Shown here: positions 1 to 7,170 of the stretch, piece after piece
How positions within the stretch are numbered: position 1 is the stretch's first letter
Layout: each line of letters starts with the position of its first letter
Assembly (NCBI GenBank): GCA_947462875.1
Contig: CANHQJ010000032.1
Span: 1-34,803 of the forward strand
Length of the DNA stretch: 34,803 nt
Source of the DNA: Verrucomicrobiia bacterium
GTDB lineage: Bacteria; Verrucomicrobiota; Verrucomicrobiia; Verrucomicrobiales; Akkermansiaceae
Reading direction: 5' to 3'
Program-made: the position numbers and the translations under genes
Notes under the pieces: generated by a model
Databases searched by the model: none
What the model saw: only the letters and a program-made list of their open reading frames with translations
Told to the model about the DNA's origin: nothing

Positions 1-80
1 ACTTCAGCGACTTTCATCCCCGTATCGGTTTCTTTGAGGATCGCAACAATTTGGCTCTCTGTGTATTGGCTCTTTTTCAT
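1..80 (-). CDS. IS3-family transposase OrfA, N-terminal part, cut by window edge
   Basis: Reading the minus strand from the ATG at 80 gives MKKSQYTESQIVAILKE followed by a few more residues before the window ends. This is the usual opening of IS3-family (IS407-like) OrfA proteins, whose N-terminal helix-turn-helix recognises the element's ends. Only about 26 codons are visible, so neither the frame-fusing OrfB nor the catalytic DDE domain can be judged. The gene is read away from the rest of the window. Family assignment rests on the N-terminal signature alone but that signature is characteristic. Confidence 0.7.
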   Translation of the reverse strand, partial: MKKSQYTESQIVAILKETDTGMKVAE

Positions 81-120
81 CGTTTCGTTTGCTTTCTAGA
101 CACCAAAACCTCTCATTTCA
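1..120 (-). mobile_element. End region of an IS3-type insertion sequence (boundary uncertain)
   Basis: The transposase start at 80 implies that the element's end lies a few tens of bases to the right. A CA dinucleotide at 119-120 would fit the TG...CA ends of IS3 elements, with the minus strand starting TGAAATGAGAGG. The opposite end and any target duplication are outside the window, so the boundary is only a suggestion. Confidence 0.3.
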
Positions 121-189
121 ATCTGTTTCACCTGCGGGGACTCTTACAACATAGCCATCCATTCTTCAGGAGTTTTTGTTATGAATTCT

Positions 190-486
190 TCAATATCTTT
201 TCCGAGTTTTTTTTCTCTTGAGCTTCTCGATCTCTTCCGCAGTGAAGACATGTCCCGTTGATTTCACATGCGCCTCTTCCGCTTCGCTGAGAACTGACAT
301 GTAGTCGAATTCTGGTTCATTGGCTTGGAACGTAGAATCTGAGATTGCCTTCTGTTGGCTCACTTGCTTTTGCTCTTTGTTTAGCGTGTTGCTCATACTG
401 TGTGTTTTTGGAGTATTATTCCATAATTTAAAGACTGCAACGCCTACGCCTAGTAAAATGATGCCTATTGAAATTTTGTATTTCAT
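190..486 (-). CDS. Small membrane-anchored protein, probably frameshifted near its C-terminus
   Basis: A 98-residue protein of unknown function. Residues 5-22 form one hydrophobic segment (an uncleaved anchor or signal peptide). The rest is polar and Glu/Gln/Lys-rich, so an anchored protein with a periplasmic helical part is likely. An AGGAG motif lies about 13 nt upstream of the ATG. It follows the 270-residue protein gene by 32 nt and is probably in the same transcript. The last residues (KRKKTRKRY) are read through a run of eight A on the coding strand (207-214). One base fewer would continue in another frame as KLGKDIEEFITKTPEEWMAML and stop at 144-146, which looks like natural protein. 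The gene may therefore be broken, or the run may be a slippage site or a sequencing error. Confidence 0.6.
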   Translation of the reverse strand: MKYKISIGIILLGVGVAVFKLWNNTPKTHSMSNTLNKEQKQVSQQKAISDSTFQANEPEFDYMSVLSEAEEAHVKSTGHVFTAEEIEKLKRKKTRKRY

Positions 487-518
487 GGTGCTTTTGCTCC
501 TGGTAAGTTAAGCTCCCA

Positions 519-1331
519 CTACTCACTAGTGTTTTTGTATTTTTTCAGCATTCTTGCGAGCACAATCAGTATACCGAATAACAGAAAAGATAAAATGACA
601 TTCTGCATACTAAATTTTTTCTCTCCAGCTATTTCATTTTCCTCCACATCACCTGTGAACGAGCCATCTGGGGAATTTCGTTGGCTAGTATTTCTATTGC
701 TGCTTCGCTTTTGATTTTCTGATTCTTTGGCGAGTCGGTCCTTGAGCTTGGTGAGGTTTTTTTGAGCGTTAAATTTGTTGGTCGGGTTTGCATCATTGAG
801 AAATGACTCAATAAGTGGTATATCTGTAGCATCCCCTTCTCTTGCTAATAGCTCCAAAGCATCACAGATGAAGCCAGTATGCGAATCGTTATTGGCAATT
901 TGACGTTCTAACCATGCTGGCAGTTGCCGCCGCACTTCTTCAAGAAATGGCTGAGCATCACCTGCGGGGAAATCTCTGATCCATAGTAGTGCCGCCGATT
1001 TGAATCTGAGACTAAACCAGATTTCACCACTATCTCCTGCATCGGGAGTAGGCTCTCTCTTGAGAACTTCCAGCATCAGTGGCAGCGCTTTAACACCCTG
1101 TTCACGACACCATTTAAATTCATCAAGGTTGAGTACGGCGTATGTCCCATCACCAGCATAAGATCGTATATCCAGCGTAACACTCAAAAACCTTTTATTA
1201 AAAGGATCGCCTAAAAGATCTTGGTAACGCTGTTCATTGTTGATTTGTGGCTTGAATCTTTCTAAATCACTAGGATTAGCTTCCAATACAATACAAGAAC
1301 AGGCAAATAAAATTAGTATATATCGAATCAT
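519..1331 (-). CDS. Secreted or anchored HEAT-like protein of unknown function
   Basis: A 270-residue protein with an N-terminal signal peptide (RYILILFACSCIVLEA; two Cys in a possible lipobox context), a mid-region of amphipathic helices with spacing reminiscent of HEAT repeats (for example LLWIRDFPAGDAQPFLEEV and LLAREGDATDIPLIESFL), a polar Ser/Asn-rich linker around 205-230, and a C-terminal hydrophobic helix (VILSFLLFGILIVLARML) followed by lysines. It would sit in the envelope facing the periplasm. The start lies 5 nt after the stop of the metzincin gene, so the two are cotranscribed. The coding DNA is AT-rich compared with the rest of the window. No enzymatic motif is visible. Confidence 0.65.
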   Translation of the reverse strand: MIRYILILFACSCIVLEANPSDLERFKPQINNEQRYQDLLGDPFNKRFLSVTLDIRSYAGDGTYAVLNLDEFKWCREQGVKALPLMLEVLKREPTPDAGDSGEIWFSLRFKSAALLWIRDFPAGDAQPFLEEVRRQLPAWLERQIANNDSHTGFICDALELLAREGDATDIPLIESFLNDANPTNKFNAQKNLTKLKDRLAKESENQKRSSNRNTSQRNSPDGSFTGDVEENEIAGEKKFSMQNVILSFLLFGILIVLARMLKKYKNTSE

Positions 1332-1336
1332 TGTAT

Positions 1337-4126
1337 TTAATTATTATTAGTGTTTTTGATAAATTGACTATTGTGCATCCTTTTTTCCTGAAAGAGCATC
1401 AACCTCTTCGTGTCATTACGGTATGAATCTTCATAACTGACTCCATCAGTAAGAAGATTGCGTTTCGCCTGGCGATACTCTGGCACCTTCTCATCATTAG
1501 GATGTAGAAGACCTAAAACATGACCTAATTCATGAGCTAGTACAGCTTTACTAAGTCGTGAAGTACTAATTAGAAAATTGCCTTTGTAAGTTGCCGAAAC
1601 AGTATCACTCCAATAACTATTAGGATAATCTGCATGTGGCATAACTTCTGCATTATCCCAGAAGGCCGTGCCTTGGACTTCGCCGCCGCGGCTACTAGCA
1701 GAATAAATTCTTCCATCAATATAAAGACCGATCACATCAGTTTGATTATTCGGAGTTCCAAATGCATTGAGGATAACTTCTCCTTCTGTATGCAAAACAC
1801 CTGGATTTTGTTCAGTGCTTAATGTCAATCCGTCGCTTAAATCTACACTCGAATTTACTTGATAAGCACCAGTTGTAAAATGCACATCAATTCCCACTTG
1901 AGCATATATCTCCCTGGTCACTTTTATGTCTTCCACCATCTTATCGAGTGCTAACTCAGACGGTCCATTTTCTCCCTGCCAAAGAAGAATCAAGTCAACA
2001 TGAACGTTTTTTTTCTTGTGAACTGGCAATCTGCCGACGAGATCACCATTCGCTTGCTTAATGCGAAATTCTGCATGACTTCCTAATGCTGCTATATGCG
2101 TTTGGTCGTTGAGCTGATTATCGTTTTTGAATTTGTTATCAACGGTGTCAGCTACAAGAATGATTGGCTTCGATATAAATCCATCTGATGGGCCATAGGG
2201 ATTAACATCTCGTTCTAGCCTCACCTCTGTCGCATTATCATTATATTCGGCCTCGCTAGCACCAATGGTCGAAACGAAAACTTTTCTTAACTCCTCAGGT
2301 AAGTTCTCTGTATTTATACGAATTCTGAAGCGATCTACATCTGTATAAATGCCACTCATACCTTCAGGGTGCTCATTTCTAAATTCGTTTTCTGAGAACG
2401 CATTTTCCCACTTGGCAACTTTCAGCTCGTTAGCGTTAACCCATACATCGTTTGGATCATCTTTTACCTGTATCTCAACCGGCACAAGTAACCCGATTCT
2501 CAAAGGTCCATTACCCTTTTTGATTTTTGCAACGGCCAAACCTTCATCATTGATACCTAAGAGTTCCGCTTCACTGTAATCTTCTCCGAGGATATAGAGC
2601 AGCGGTTCCCAGCGAAGACCATTCCAAACGTTAAAATTTTCGTCAAAAATCCACCCTTGGCGGGTAACGGCACGAAAGCTTTTTGTGCCAAAGCGTTTTG
2701 TGGCAGCGGCAAATGCTCCGCCGTCTTGAGATACGACCAAGCCGGCAATTCCTGGCCTTGAGACGAGCGTCCATTGCTTTTCTACTCCTCCCATAACTTG
2801 TTTGTGTACGGCAGTTGTGGCTGTGGTATATGTCTCTGCCGAATTGGGAAGCAGTTTTGCCATGTAGTTTCCATTCGATTCTTTTTTCCAGTAATGGCTA
2901 TTACTTACGATGTTTCCTTCCTTATCGATGGTGGCTCGCGCTGTGCTGGCTTGCGTATCCTGCCCAGGAAGTGCCGTGCCATTCGGGCTGATTCGCATTA
3001 GTTCGTCGATTGAGTGATTCAGCCAATTTATGCCCACAAGAAGTCCATCGCGCACATCGGAGATCATGTCTTCATAGTTGGTGGGGCATTCCCAAGGGTG
3101 GAAGGTATCAGTGAGGGGATCGTAAAGCGAACAGTCACTGGTGTCTGTGCTTTGTCTGAGTGGAACAAGATCACCGTGAAGATGCGTCACCCAGATGAAG
3201 TCTTTCTCGCGCACGTTTCTTTCTTTATCAATGATGACTGCGGAGTATTGAAAGTCAGGTGGCGTCCGTCTGAATAAAATGGTTCCGTTTGGACTGTGAT
3301 CGACGTAGTGGAGTTCCTCGGGCTTTGTTACGGGAATTTCGATGACGGCAAAAGTCGGGCGGCCTGTTTTTTGCCAGTTGACCACGTTGTCTGCCGGATC
3401 AGCATCAACACTGTTTTGTAAGCCGTCGGCATCCGAATCTTCTTCGTCATCAGTGACTCCGTTGTTGTCAGAATCAGAGTTGATCGGGGCTGTTCCAATT
3501 TCAATTTCAATGGAATCCGGTATGCCATCGCCATCTGTATCAGCGCTGAAAGGATCAGTACCGAGTGCGATTTCTTCGGAATTCGTGAGGCCATCGAGGT
3601 CGCTATCGAGATCGGTGACGGCGACTTGCCAAAAGACGTTTGTGGGAATGGAGTTATCGGGCTGGGTGGTGTTGAGGCCGATGGTGTGGGTGTTTTGGCT
3701 GGTGGTGATCGGGGTGCCTAGATTGGTCCACGTGACAAGATCGGTGCTGACTTTGAGTTGGTAGTTTTTTCCGATGAGGGTGGGCCATGTCAGGGTGAAG
3801 GCTCCGGGGACGAGGCTGGGGGTGATGGTGATGGCGACGATGCCATCGGGCGGGTTGGCTTGTAATGGGTCTGTGCCAGCGATGGCCTCTTGGGCGTTAG
3901 CCCAGCCGTCTTGGTCTTCGTCGTTTGTGGCGAGGAAGGTGTTAGGGAAGAGTGTGCCGTTGTTGTGTTGTTTTTCCCAGAGGTCGCTGAGGCCGTTGTT
4001 GTTGGTGTCGAGGATGGCGTGGGCGTGGAATGCGGATATGGCCGCAAGGATCGCGAAGACCCTACTTCGCCGAAAGGCTACGAAGGGCAAGCTGCTAAGG
4101 GCGCGAAGGTGGGAGGGAGTTTTCAT
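1337..4126 (-). CDS. Secreted metzincin-like zinc metalloprotease with aspartate-rich calcium repeats
   Basis: A 929-residue exported protein. A signal peptide ends near residue 37 (ILAAISAFHAHA). Residues about 40-80 and 170-245 carry thrombospondin-type-3-like calcium motifs (DTNNNGLSDLW, DTDGDGIPDSIE, DSDNNGVTDDEE). Between them lies a fibronectin-like stretch (YQLKVSTDLVTWTNLG). The centre resembles a beta-rich repeat region without a clear family. Near the C-terminus, residues 865-875 read HELGHVLGLLH, the HExxHxxGxxH zinc site of metzincins, with Glu as catalytic base; a Met at about 909 could serve as Met-turn. Its start overlaps the stop of the upstream secreted-protein gene by ATGA. 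The first 600 bases of the gene are GC-rich while the protease part is AT-rich, suggesting a mosaic gene. The substrate is unknown. Confidence 0.75.
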   Translation of the reverse strand: MKTPSHLRALSSLPFVAFRRSRVFAILAAISAFHAHAILDTNNNGLSDLWEKQHNNGTLFPNTFLATNDEDQDGWANAQEAIAGTDPLQANPPDGIVAITITPSLVPGAFTLTWPTLIGKNYQLKVSTDLVTWTNLGTPITTSQNTHTIGLNTTQPDNSIPTNVFWQVAVTDLDSDLDGLTNSEEIALGTDPFSADTDGDGIPDSIEIEIGTAPINSDSDNNGVTDDEEDSDADGLQNSVDADPADNVVNWQKTGRPTFAVIEIPVTKPEELHYVDHSPNGTILFRRTPPDFQYSAVIIDKERNVREKDFIWVTHLHGDLVPLRQSTDTSDCSLYDPLTDTFHPWECPTNYEDMISDVRDGLLVGINWLNHSIDELMRISPNGTALPGQDTQASTARATIDKEGNIVSNSHYWKKESNGNYMAKLLPNSAETYTTATTAVHKQVMGGVEKQWTLVSRPGIAGLVVSQDGGAFAAATKRFGTKSFRAVTRQGWIFDENFNVWNGLRWEPLLYILGEDYSEAELLGINDEGLAVAKIKKGNGPLRIGLLVPVEIQVKDDPNDVWVNANELKVAKWENAFSENEFRNEHPEGMSGIYTDVDRFRIRINTENLPEELRKVFVSTIGASEAEYNDNATEVRLERDVNPYGPSDGFISKPIILVADTVDNKFKNDNQLNDQTHIAALGSHAEFRIKQANGDLVGRLPVHKKKNVHVDLILLWQGENGPSELALDKMVEDIKVTREIYAQVGIDVHFTTGAYQVNSSVDLSDGLTLSTEQNPGVLHTEGEVILNAFGTPNNQTDVIGLYIDGRIYSASSRGGEVQGTAFWDNAEVMPHADYPNSYWSDTVSATYKGNFLISTSRLSKAVLAHELGHVLGLLHPNDEKVPEYRQAKRNLLTDGVSYEDSYRNDTKRLMLFQEKRMHNSQFIKNTNNN

Positions 4127-5001
4127 TTGCTTTCTCCTTCTTCGGTTTTGGTGGGGATGATTTCGAGTTTGGTGGGGGCGACTGGGGCATCGGGGGTGAC
4201 GGTCCAGTGTTGGATGACGATGTCGGGTTTGGGATCGGGTGGATTAGCGAGGCGTTCCGCTGCTTCTTTTTCTTGGAGGGCTTTGATGCGGATGTATTCG
4301 CTGATGAGGTCTTTGTGATGGTCTTGGTAGATTTCGTGGAGGCCGATGATGGGGGCGAGGTCTTCGGCGGTGGGGTTGCCTTTGGTGACGATGAACTGAG
4401 GTGATGTGGTGGGATCGGCGGGTAGCTCGGGAATGACGGGCGGAGTGTAGGTTTTTCCGGCACGGGCATAGCGGGCGGCGGTTCTGGCGGTGTTTTCCTC
4501 GCCGATGCCGAAGAGCAAGCTGTAGGTGATGCCTTTTTTTTGGAAGCTGCGGAAGGTGTTGAAATGACGGAAATTAACGTTGCTCCATACTTCCCAGGGG
4601 CGGGAAACGTTTTTCTCGCGGGTCATTCCGCGAATGAGGGTGTTGGTGCCGTCATAGACGGTGCAGGAAAGTAAGAGAGAACGGTGGAGTTGAGCTTTCG
4701 CAGCGAGTTCCGCGCGGCGGGCGAGTTGTTCCGGCGTCTGAGGTTTCTGTGGTAGCGGTTCCGGCAGCGGCGGTAGAGTGATGGGGGTGATTTCTTCCAG
4801 GGTGATCTTTTGGCCGTCGGCGGTGAAAGTTTTATTCTCGATGACGCTTTCGGGCGCGATGTCGAGCTGCAAGACGGGCTCGGGTGGTTGCTCTTTGATC
4901 GGCTCGCGAATGATGGGAGCGATGAGTGTGGCGCGTGAGTTTTCTTCTTCGGCAGTAATTGCGCCGATAAGCAGCATGGGGAGGATGAGGATGGTTTTCA
5001 T
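4123..5001 (-). CDS. Secreted proline-rich protein, partner gene of the metalloprotease
   Basis: A 292-residue protein with a clear signal peptide (KTILILPMLLIGAITAEE). A Pro/Glu-rich region covers residues 30-95. A more globular middle (LHRSLLLSCTVYDGTNTLIRG, then WSNVNFRHFNTFRSF) suggests a beta-rich domain, and the tail is again Pro/Lys/Glu-rich. No family is recognised. It is the first gene of the left operon and its stop overlaps the protease start by 4 nt, so translation is probably coupled. A role as an envelope partner or substrate-presenting factor for the protease is possible but is inference from the coupling only. Confidence 0.65.
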   Translation of the reverse strand: MKTILILPMLLIGAITAEEENSRATLIAPIIREPIKEQPPEPVLQLDIAPESVIENKTFTADGQKITLEEITPITLPPLPEPLPQKPQTPEQLARRAELAAKAQLHRSLLLSCTVYDGTNTLIRGMTREKNVSRPWEVWSNVNFRHFNTFRSFQKKGITYSLLFGIGEENTARTAARYARAGKTYTPPVIPELPADPTTSPQFIVTKGNPTAEDLAPIIGLHEIYQDHHKDLISEYIRIKALQEKEAAERLANPPDPKPDIVIQHWTVTPDAPVAPTKLEIIPTKTEEGESK

Positions 5002-5060
5002 CTGTGGCGTAGTGTATTAGAATGATTTCCTCACAGGTGGACGGGGAGTTGAGAAGCCGC

Positions 5061-5135
5061 ACTACGTCGGCCGCAACGGCCTTTGGCCACTCCCGAGGAA
5101 GCGGCTTGGATCCCGCTGAGCGGGACCGCTGCCTC
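5061..5135. repeat. Cluster of short palindromes in the 308-nt gap 5002-5309
   Basis: The gap holds no convincing gene. GGCC-GCAAC-GGCC is directly followed by a shared GGCC-TTT-GGCC (5069-5088). A nested hairpin follows at 5095-5135 with outer GAGG/CCTC, middle AGCGG/CCGCT and inner TCCCGC-TGA-GCGGGA. The outer pairs AGCCGC (5055-5060) and GCGGCT (5101-5106) also match. The layout resembles the modular hairpin string at 13923-14118. The remainder of the gap (5136-5309) shows nothing that can be assigned. Confidence 0.6.
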
Positions 5136-5309
5136 CCCGGCATTTCGGCAGGTTTGGCAGCAATGTTGCGGTCATTGCTAACTGCGTAGTGCGAGGGTGC
5201 TCAAGTCCTATTGCCCTTGCGCAGACGTACAGATACTGAGCGAAGATAGGTACGTTGCAAGTCGAAACACTATATTTCTACTGCCACGAGCGATAGCTTT
5301 GCTCTCTAA

Positions 5310-6143
5310 TCACTTCTTCTCCACCAGGCGGATCTGATAGATCTTCGGCCAGCATTTGCCGGTGACGAAGAGCTCGCGTTTGTCGGCATCGTAGGCGATG
5401 CCGTTGAGGACGAATTCGGGGTCGCGGCGGGGCGATGCGGCATCGATGCCGGTGAGGTCGATCACGCCAACGACAGTGCCGTCCGCGGGATTGATGCGCA
5501 GGATTTCCTCGCTGTGCCACACGTTGGCGAAGATCTCGCCCTCGATGAATTCGAGCTCGTTGAGCTGCGTCACGGGCTTGCCCTCGCGGCGCACCGTCAC
5601 CTCGCGTTGCACGCGGAAGGTGGTGGGGTCGAGGAAACGCAGGCGCTCGCTGCCATTGCTCATGATGAGCGACTTGCCATCGGTGGTGAGCCCCCAGCCT
5701 TCGCCCTGATAGGCGAAGTTTTTCTGCCACTGCAAGGTCTTCGCATCATAGACGAATCCCTGCTGGTTTTGCCAGGTGAGTTGATACAATTTGCCATTCA
5801 GCTCGGCGACGCCCTCGCCGAAAAAATCGTTCGCCAGATCTTTTTTCAGCAGAACGCGGCCGGTATCTTTTTCGACGCGGCGTATGCTGGTCGCGCCATT
5901 GCCGCCGGTGCTTTCCACCCACTGCCCTTGTGACATGAGCAGGCCCTGCGAGAAGGCCGTGGGATCGTGGGGAAATTCTTTGACGACTTCATAGGTGAGC
6001 AGCGCGTGCTTTCTCCAGTCCGGCTCGGCGCGCTGCTCGGTCACCACCGTCACGGGCGGCAAGGCCTGCGTTTTTTTCTGGCAGGATACCGCCAGCAAGA
6101 GGAACAAACAGGGCAGCACTTTCATGGCGGGAAAAAGGTTCAT
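5310..6143 (-). CDS. Glutaminyl-peptide cyclotransferase, lipoprotein-type
   Basis: The protein matches the bacterial/plant-type glutamine cyclotransferase family, a five-bladed beta-propeller that turns N-terminal glutamine into pyroglutamate and releases ammonia. Typical stretches are FPHDPTAFSQGLLM, ESTGGNGATSIRRV, WGLTTDGKSLIMSNGS, LNELEFIEGEIFANVW and DPEFVLNGIAYD. The N-terminus has a hydrophobic segment ending in LAVSCQK, a lipobox, so the mature enzyme should be a lipoprotein facing the periplasm. The ATG at 6143 overlaps the parB stop (ATGA); a second Met seven residues in (6125) gives a cleaner signal peptide and is the alternative start. Length is normal for the family. Confidence 0.9.
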   Translation of the reverse strand: MNLFPAMKVLPCLFLLLAVSCQKKTQALPPVTVVTEQRAEPDWRKHALLTYEVVKEFPHDPTAFSQGLLMSQGQWVESTGGNGATSIRRVEKDTGRVLLKKDLANDFFGEGVAELNGKLYQLTWQNQQGFVYDAKTLQWQKNFAYQGEGWGLTTDGKSLIMSNGSERLRFLDPTTFRVQREVTVRREGKPVTQLNELEFIEGEIFANVWHSEEILRINPADGTVVGVIDLTGIDAASPRRDPEFVLNGIAYDADKRELFVTGKCWPKIYQIRLVEKK

Positions 6144-7045
6144 TCATCCACGCCTAACAACTCGAGGATGCGCTGGAGGTCGTCGTTGCCGTAGTATTCG
6201 ATTTCGATGCGGCCTTTTTTCGGCGCGTGGGAGATGGAGACCTGGGTGGAGAAAAGCGTGCGCAGGCGGTTTTCCAAATCGCGCAGATGCGGTTCGAGAT
6301 CGCGCGGGGTTGTGGCGCTGGCGGTGCCGTTTTTCGATTTGACGGCGGGGGGATTCGAAATTTCCTGCACCAGCTTTTCGGTGGCGCGCACGGTGAGGGA
6401 TTTGCGCAGGACTTGATCGGCGGCCAACAATTGTGACGCCTGGTCTTTCAGCGAGAGCAGTGCCTTGGCGTGACCCACGCTGACGCGGCCCTGGGCGACT
6501 TGCAGTTGCACGTCTTCATGGAGATCGAGCAAGCGCATGGCATTGGCCACGCTGGCGCGGGACTTGCCGACGCGCGTGGCGATTTCCTCCTGCTTCAGCG
6601 CGTATTCTTTCGCGAGGCGCACGTAGCCGGCGGCCTCTTCCATCGGGTTGAGATCCTGGCGTTGCAGGTTCTCGATGAGTGCCATTTCCAACACGTCGCG
6701 ATCCGAGGCCTCGCGCTCGATCACGGGCACCGTCGCCAGGCCCAGCTTGCCGGAGGCGCGCCAACGCCGCTCTCCTGCGATCAACTCCAGAGTTTCCCCG
6801 ACGCGACGCACGATCAAGGGCTGGATGATGCCGTGCTGGCGGATGGACTCCATCAGTTCATCGAGCGGAGCTTCGACGAAATGCTTGCGTGGCTGCAGCG
6901 GGCTGGGCACCACTTGCGCGTGGGCGACATCGCGCACGAGCTTGCGTTCGTCCGGTGAAATCGTCGCCTCGGGAATCGAGTTCGCGCTCGCTTGCTTTTT
7001 GATCAGCGCGCCGAGTCCTTTTCCGAGTGCAGGTTTGGTAGCCAT
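6140..7045 (-). CDS. parB: Chromosome-partitioning protein ParB
   Basis: A 301-residue CTP-dependent DNA clamp that loads at parS sites for chromosome segregation. The N-terminus KPALGKGLGALI is the standard ParA-interacting start and fixes the ATG at 7045, although the frame is open further upstream. Residues 91-97 read GERRWRA, the CTP-binding and parS motif. ENLQRQDLNPMEEA follows at about 124-137, then a helix-turn-helix (QEEIATRVGKSRASVANAMRLL) around 150-172. The C-terminal 50 residues form the dimer domain and end IEIEYYGNDDLQRILELL. Downstream, its stop overlaps the cyclotransferase start. A promoter lies 9 nt before the ATG. No parA is present in the window, which is unusual since parA normally precedes parB. 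Confidence 0.95.
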   Translation of the reverse strand: MATKPALGKGLGALIKKQASANSIPEATISPDERKLVRDVAHAQVVPSPLQPRKHFVEAPLDELMESIRQHGIIQPLIVRRVGETLELIAGERRWRASGKLGLATVPVIEREASDRDVLEMALIENLQRQDLNPMEEAAGYVRLAKEYALKQEEIATRVGKSRASVANAMRLLDLHEDVQLQVAQGRVSVGHAKALLSLKDQASQLLAADQVLRKSLTVRATEKLVQEISNPPAVKSKNGTASATTPRDLEPHLRDLENRLRTLFSTQVSISHAPKKGRIEIEYYGNDDLQRILELLGVDE

Positions 7046-7054
7046 GGGGCGGTG

Positions 7055-7083
7055 AGTATGAAGAATTGCGGGAGAAAAATCAA
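7055..7083 (-). promoter_or_regulatory. Predicted sigma70-like promoter of parB, leaderless geometry
   Basis: On the minus strand, TTGATT (7083-7078) and CATACT (7060-7055) are 17 nt apart. Only 9 nt separate the -10 box from the parB ATG at 7045, so the transcript should start at or next to the start codon. Each box matches the consensus at four of six positions. Confidence 0.45.
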
Positions 7084-7170
7084 AGAGGATTTGCGATGGA
7101 ACGAGTGTTTGAGCCGCAATCCCTTGTCGGGCCTTGCTTTGCGCGCATAAAAAATTTCCTGCCGCTGCGC

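Noticed and set aside
5278-5730. Minus-strand 150-codon open frame overlapping the cyclotransferase gene
   Set aside because: Arg/His-rich out-of-frame translation of the cyclotransferase; no independent evidence.
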